A DNA stretch of 64,000 nt from Chitinophaga oryziterrae. Its GTDB lineage: Bacteria > Bacteroidota > Bacteroidia > Chitinophagales > Chitinophagaceae. The translations under genes were made by a program, and so were the position numbers. Where the stretch lies: the NCBI RefSeq assembly GCF_009758125.1, contig NZ_WRXO01000001.1:682001-746000 (forward strand), read 5' to 3'. Every line of letters begins with the position of its first letter. The first letter of the stretch is position 1. The notes under the pieces were generated by a model. The model was not told where the DNA came from and did not search any database. It worked only from the letters and a program-made list of their open reading frames with translations. This document shows positions 61,057-64,000 of this stretch, in pieces.

Positions 61057-62484
61057 ATGAGAAAGATTGTTTTAGGGCTGTTGCTCGCTTCCTCTGCTGC
61101 TAAAGGCATGAACCCGGCAGATACGACCATCACCGTTTTTACAACCGCGGAGAATACCAAATTAAGACTCACTGAAACAGGTAAACTGCATTTCAAACCC
61201 TCTAAACAACCTATGGAAACGGAGGTCTGTATCTTTGTAGACCCTGCTAAAAGTTTTCAGACCTTAACCGGTATTGGTGGTGCGCTGACAGACGCTTCTG
61301 CGGAAACCTTTGCCAAATTGCCAAAGGACAGACAACAGGAATTATTACAGGCTTATTATAACCCGGTAAAAGGTATAGGGTATACACTGGCCAGGACCAA
61401 CATCCAGAGTTGTGATTTCTCCAGTGATACTTACAGTTATGTTGCAGAGCATGACAGCCTGTTAAAGACTTTCAGCGTACAACATGATCAGCAATACCGC
61501 ATTCCTTTCATTAAGGCTGCTATTGCTGCAGCAGGGGGTAAATTAACGCTGTTTGTGAGTCCCTGGAGCCCTCCTTCCTGGATGAAAGACAATAACAACG
61601 TATTGCAGGGTGGTAAACTGCTGCCTAAGTACTACCAGGCCTGGGCTAACTTCTTCGTGAAGTTCATCCGTACATATGAGGCACTGGGTATTCCTGTATG
61701 GGGTTTGTCTGTGCAGAATGAACCGATGGCCAAACAGAAATGGGAGTCCTGTATCTATACCGCGGAAGAAGAGCGGGATTTTATCAAAGGTTATCTTGGC
61801 CCTACTTTGCAGAAGCAGGGGATGAGCAGCAAGAAACTCATTGCCTGGGACCATAACAGGGACCTGGTATTCCAGCGTGCAAGCACGATTCTCGAAGATC
61901 CTGCTGCGGCTAAATATGTATGGGGAATTGGTTATCACTGGTATGAAACCTGGACAGGCAGCGATATGCAATTCGGTAACGTACAAAAAGTAAAGGAATC
62001 TTTTCCTGCCAAGAACCTCTTATTTACAGAAGGTTGTATAGAATCTTTTAAACGGGACCGTATCAATGAATGGTTTATAGGTGAGAGATATGGTTATTCG
62101 ATGGTGAATGACTTTAATAGTGGTACAGTTGCGTGGACTGACTGGAATATTCTATTAGATGAAAATGGAGGCCCTAATCACGTAGGTAACTTCTGTTTTG
62201 CACCTGTACATGCAGATACTAAAACCGGTGAGTTGATTTATACAAACGCTTATTATTATCTGGGACACTTTTCAAAGTTCATCCGTCCTGGTGCAAAACG
62301 TGTGATCAGTTCTTCCAACAGAACACAGTTACAGACTACAGCCTTCCTCAATAAAGACGGAAAACTGGCGGTAGTTGTATTAAATCTTACAGATAAGGAA
62401 ATACCTTATCAGTTGTGGATTAAAGGCAAGGCAGCGCCTACCGTTAGTTTACCGCATTCAATAGCTACATTGGTAGTAGAATAA
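61057..62484 (+). CDS. GH30 beta-glucanase / glucosylceramidase-like enzyme (second)
   Basis: 475 aa with a signal peptide lacking a lipobox (MRKIVLGLLLASSAAKG), so periplasmic or secreted. TGIGGALTDASAETFAKLP, SPWSPPSWMKDN, acid/base E222 in SVQNEP and nucleophile E325 in LFTEGC fit GH30_1/30_3-type enzymes. It follows the first GH30 by 5 bp. The two probably divide the work between surface cleavage and periplasmic breakdown of beta-1,6-linked glucose. Confidence 0.9.
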   Translation: MRKIVLGLLLASSAAKGMNPADTTITVFTTAENTKLRLTETGKLHFKPSKQPMETEVCIFVDPAKSFQTLTGIGGALTDASAETFAKLPKDRQQELLQAYYNPVKGIGYTLARTNIQSCDFSSDTYSYVAEHDSLLKTFSVQHDQQYRIPFIKAAIAAAGGKLTLFVSPWSPPSWMKDNNNVLQGGKLLPKYYQAWANFFVKFIRTYEALGIPVWGLSVQNEPMAKQKWESCIYTAEEERDFIKGYLGPTLQKQGMSSKKLIAWDHNRDLVFQRASTILEDPAAAKYVWGIGYHWYETWTGSDMQFGNVQKVKESFPAKNLLFTEGCIESFKRDRINEWFIGERYGYSMVNDFNSGTVAWTDWNILLDENGGPNHVGNFCFAPVHADTKTGELIYTNAYYYLGHFSKFIRPGAKRVISSSNRTQLQTTAFLNKDGKLAVVVLNLTDKEIPYQLWIKGKAAPTVSLPHSIATLVVE

Positions 62485-62486
62485 AA

Positions 62487-62645
62487 AGGCTCTGCCAGGA
62501 GCCCCGTGTTTGTAGTCAACAATTTATCCAACAAAACACAGACTCCGCAGGAGTCCCCTAAATCGCGAATAATAGGGGACTCCTACGGAGTCAATTAAGG
62601 AGAATATCAATGTTTTCTACAAACACGGGGCTCCTAACGGAGCCT
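62487..62645. repeat. Nested palindromic repeat element / bidirectional terminator
   Basis: Outer arms 62487-62515 and 62617-62645 match at 26 of 29 positions as reverse complements (GGAGCCCCGTGTTTGTAG core). Inner arms 62541-62559 and 62574-62592 match at 18 of 19 (GACTCCG-AGGAGTCCCCT). Each arm also contains its own small dyad (GGCTC...GAGCC; GACTC...GAGTC). The unit lies between convergent genes and resembles REP/BIME-like elements. Confidence 0.75.
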
Positions 62646-62664
62646 ATTATGATATAAGGAGGAA

Positions 62665-64000
62665 CTATTGTTTACTATCCCACCACAGTCTCGTTCCTCC
62701 ATTATCTGCACCACCCAGTAACTGGATCGCTTTATTCACTTCAGTTGCATTCGTGTTATACTCATTCTGTGGGAATGGTAAACGTCTGATCTGTACATCA
62801 GTACTGATCGTACCACCACTGTTGTTGTTTACAACAGGGAACAGTTTAGGATAACCAGTACGGCGATATTCTGTCCAGGCTTCCTGTCCTTCAGGGAACA
62901 TCGCGATCCATTTCTGTGTAATGATACGTTCCATTTTATGATCTATATCAGCCGCATCGTCCCACTGGATCCTGATATCAGAGAGCGCATTGATATCATT
63001 CGCTGCATTCTTCGGATCTTTATAATCAGCAGGTTTACCGGTGGTATCACTTACATAATTACCAACAGTAGCACCCCACTGGGTCATTGAAGTATTAATA
63101 CCCTGCTCATACAGTGTTTGTGCTGTACTGCCTGCATTCGCCCAGTTACGCACCGCAACTTCTGCACGTAAGAAATATACTTCTGCTGCTGTCATGATCT
63201 GCACTGGAGTTGTCAGCGAAAAAGAAGGACTTCCATTTTTATAATTGATGCTGGAGTAACCTACATAATCATCTTTGGAATTGGATCCCGTAATACTACC
63301 GATACGGATCCCTATATATTGAGCAGGAAAGGCAGCATCTGTAGATTTATCAAAATACCTGCTGGTACGCGGGTCATTATATCCTGTCATATAAGATATA
63401 ATAGAAGCGCCTATCCTGGTATCAGCCCAGTTCTGCGCTATAAATACCAATGGGTTGGTAAGGCCGGCACCGGACATTTTAACTGTCATGTTACCATCGT
63501 TAGATGTGATCACACCACCATTAGCCGGATCAAGCGCTTTCTCTGCCTGAGCTTTAGCAGTGGCAGGATCTGCCCTCACAATATGCATGGCTAAACGCAG
63601 ACGTAATGAGTTGGCGAACTGTAACCACTTATTGAAATTACCACTGTAAACAAGATCAAAGTTGGCAAAATTGAAAGGCAGGGTATCTGTTCCGCTGAGA
63701 TAAGTACGAAGATTAGTAGTAGCAGAATCCAGTTCCAGGAAGAAACGGTTGTAAACATCCTGCTGACTGTCATATGCTACATCTGTTTTGGAGCCACCAG
63801 CCTGGCTGTAAGGAATAGGACCATAGATATCTGTAAGACGGCTCATGCCTGCCACCTGTACGATCTGTGCCACTGCCCATACCGCAGGGAAATTCTTATT
63901 TACTCCATTGTTCCGCAGCTTACGGATAGGCGACATGATATTGAGATAACCTACTTTAAACGGTTCCCCGTTCCATCCGTTTACCAGGAAATAATTCAGA
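62665..64000 (-). CDS. SusD/RagB-family (SusD-like_2) lipoprotein, 5' end outside window
   Basis: The frame is open to the right edge (codons before the Met at 63936 read YFLVNGWNGEPFKVGYLNI), so the true start lies beyond 64000; about 445 residues are visible. Markers: MSRLTDIYGPIPYSQA, NKWLQFANSLRLRLAMHIV, ITQKWIAMFPEGQEAWTEYR, GYPKLFPV and LPFPQNEYNTN, typical of the SusD-like_2 group that pairs with SusC receptors. Its SusC partner should be just outside the window. Convergent with the beta-glucan locus. Confidence 0.9.
   Translation of the reverse strand, partial: LNYFLVNGWNGEPFKVGYLNIMSPIRKLRNNGVNKNFPAVWAVAQIVQVAGMSRLTDIYGPIPYSQAGGSKTDVAYDSQQDVYNRFFLELDSATTNLRTYLSGTDTLPFNFANFDLVYSGNFNKWLQFANSLRLRLAMHIVRADPATAKAQAEKALDPANGGVITSNDGNMTVKMSGAGLTNPLVFIAQNWADTRIGASIISYMTGYNDPRTSRYFDKSTDAAFPAQYIGIRIGSITGSNSKDDYVGYSSINYKNGSPSFSLTTPVQIMTAAEVYFLRAEVAVRNWANAGSTAQTLYEQGINTSMTQWGATVGNYVSDTTGKPADYKDPKNAANDINALSDIRIQWDDAADIDHKMERIITQKWIAMFPEGQEAWTEYRRTGYPKLFPVVNNNSGGTISTDVQIRRLPFPQNEYNTNATEVNKAIQLLGGADNGGTRLWWDSKQ

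Overview
The window looks like chromosomal DNA of a Bacteroidota species, most likely a soil-type Chitinophagaceae (Chitinophaga-like). The reasons are two ECF sigma / FecR / SusC-SusD modules, many lipoproteins and TonB-dependent barrels, DUF6443-type RHS genes, few Shine-Dalgarno sites and one promoter of the Bacteroidota TTG-N20-TAnnTTTG type. Genus is an inference; no rRNA or marker gene is present.

Layout. 0-1 kb (minus): a small secreted four-Cys peptide followed by a six-bladed beta-propeller lipoprotein cut by the left edge. 1.1-6.2 kb: CDP-alcohol phosphatidyltransferase, a phosphoribosyltransferase / SHOCT / heavy-metal-binding / hydrolase cluster, an alkyltransferase-like protein and an FAD monooxygenase. 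6.3-15.1 kb (minus): an ECF sigma, FecR, SusC, SusD and secreted-protein locus. 15.1-31.7 kb: an accessory zone full of remnants (HigBA, saccharopine-dehydrogenase-like, RhuM, IS3, PhnB, SDR, helicase and alpha/beta-hydrolase pieces, two group II intron 3' ends), mixed with intact genes (TIGR04222-like membrane protein, a duplicated-domain protein, AraC/VOC/DUF1569, Crp/SDR, a SUKH protein, a DUF234-type ATPase). Four copies of a ~110-bp intergenic repeat are scattered through it, all in one orientation.

31.7-41.5 kb (plus): a tightly overlapping operon with a six-Cys, Ser/Thr-rich secreted small protein, two beta-propellers, a membrane-anchored CxxC thioredoxin-like protein, a TonB-receptor-like barrel, a TMTC-like GT-C transferase, a membrane-anchored protein and a GT22/Alg9-like mannosyltransferase. 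It looks like a dedicated system to export, oxidise and possibly glycosylate a small secreted protein. It is the best candidate here for an undescribed system. The left-edge pair repeats its core, and a decayed copy of the small-protein/propeller junction lies just upstream.

41.7-50.2 kb (minus): a two-gene RHS/YD-repeat locus with a metalloprotease-like C-terminal tip and a small overlapping downstream secreted gene. 50.5 kb: tRNA-Asp. 50.8-62.5 kb (plus): a complete ECF/FecR-controlled polysaccharide utilisation locus (SusC, SusD, PKD lipoprotein, GH16, two GH30), probably for beta-1,3/1,6-glucans such as laminarin or fungal wall glucan. A nested palindromic repeat ends it, and a convergent SusD-family gene runs off the right edge.
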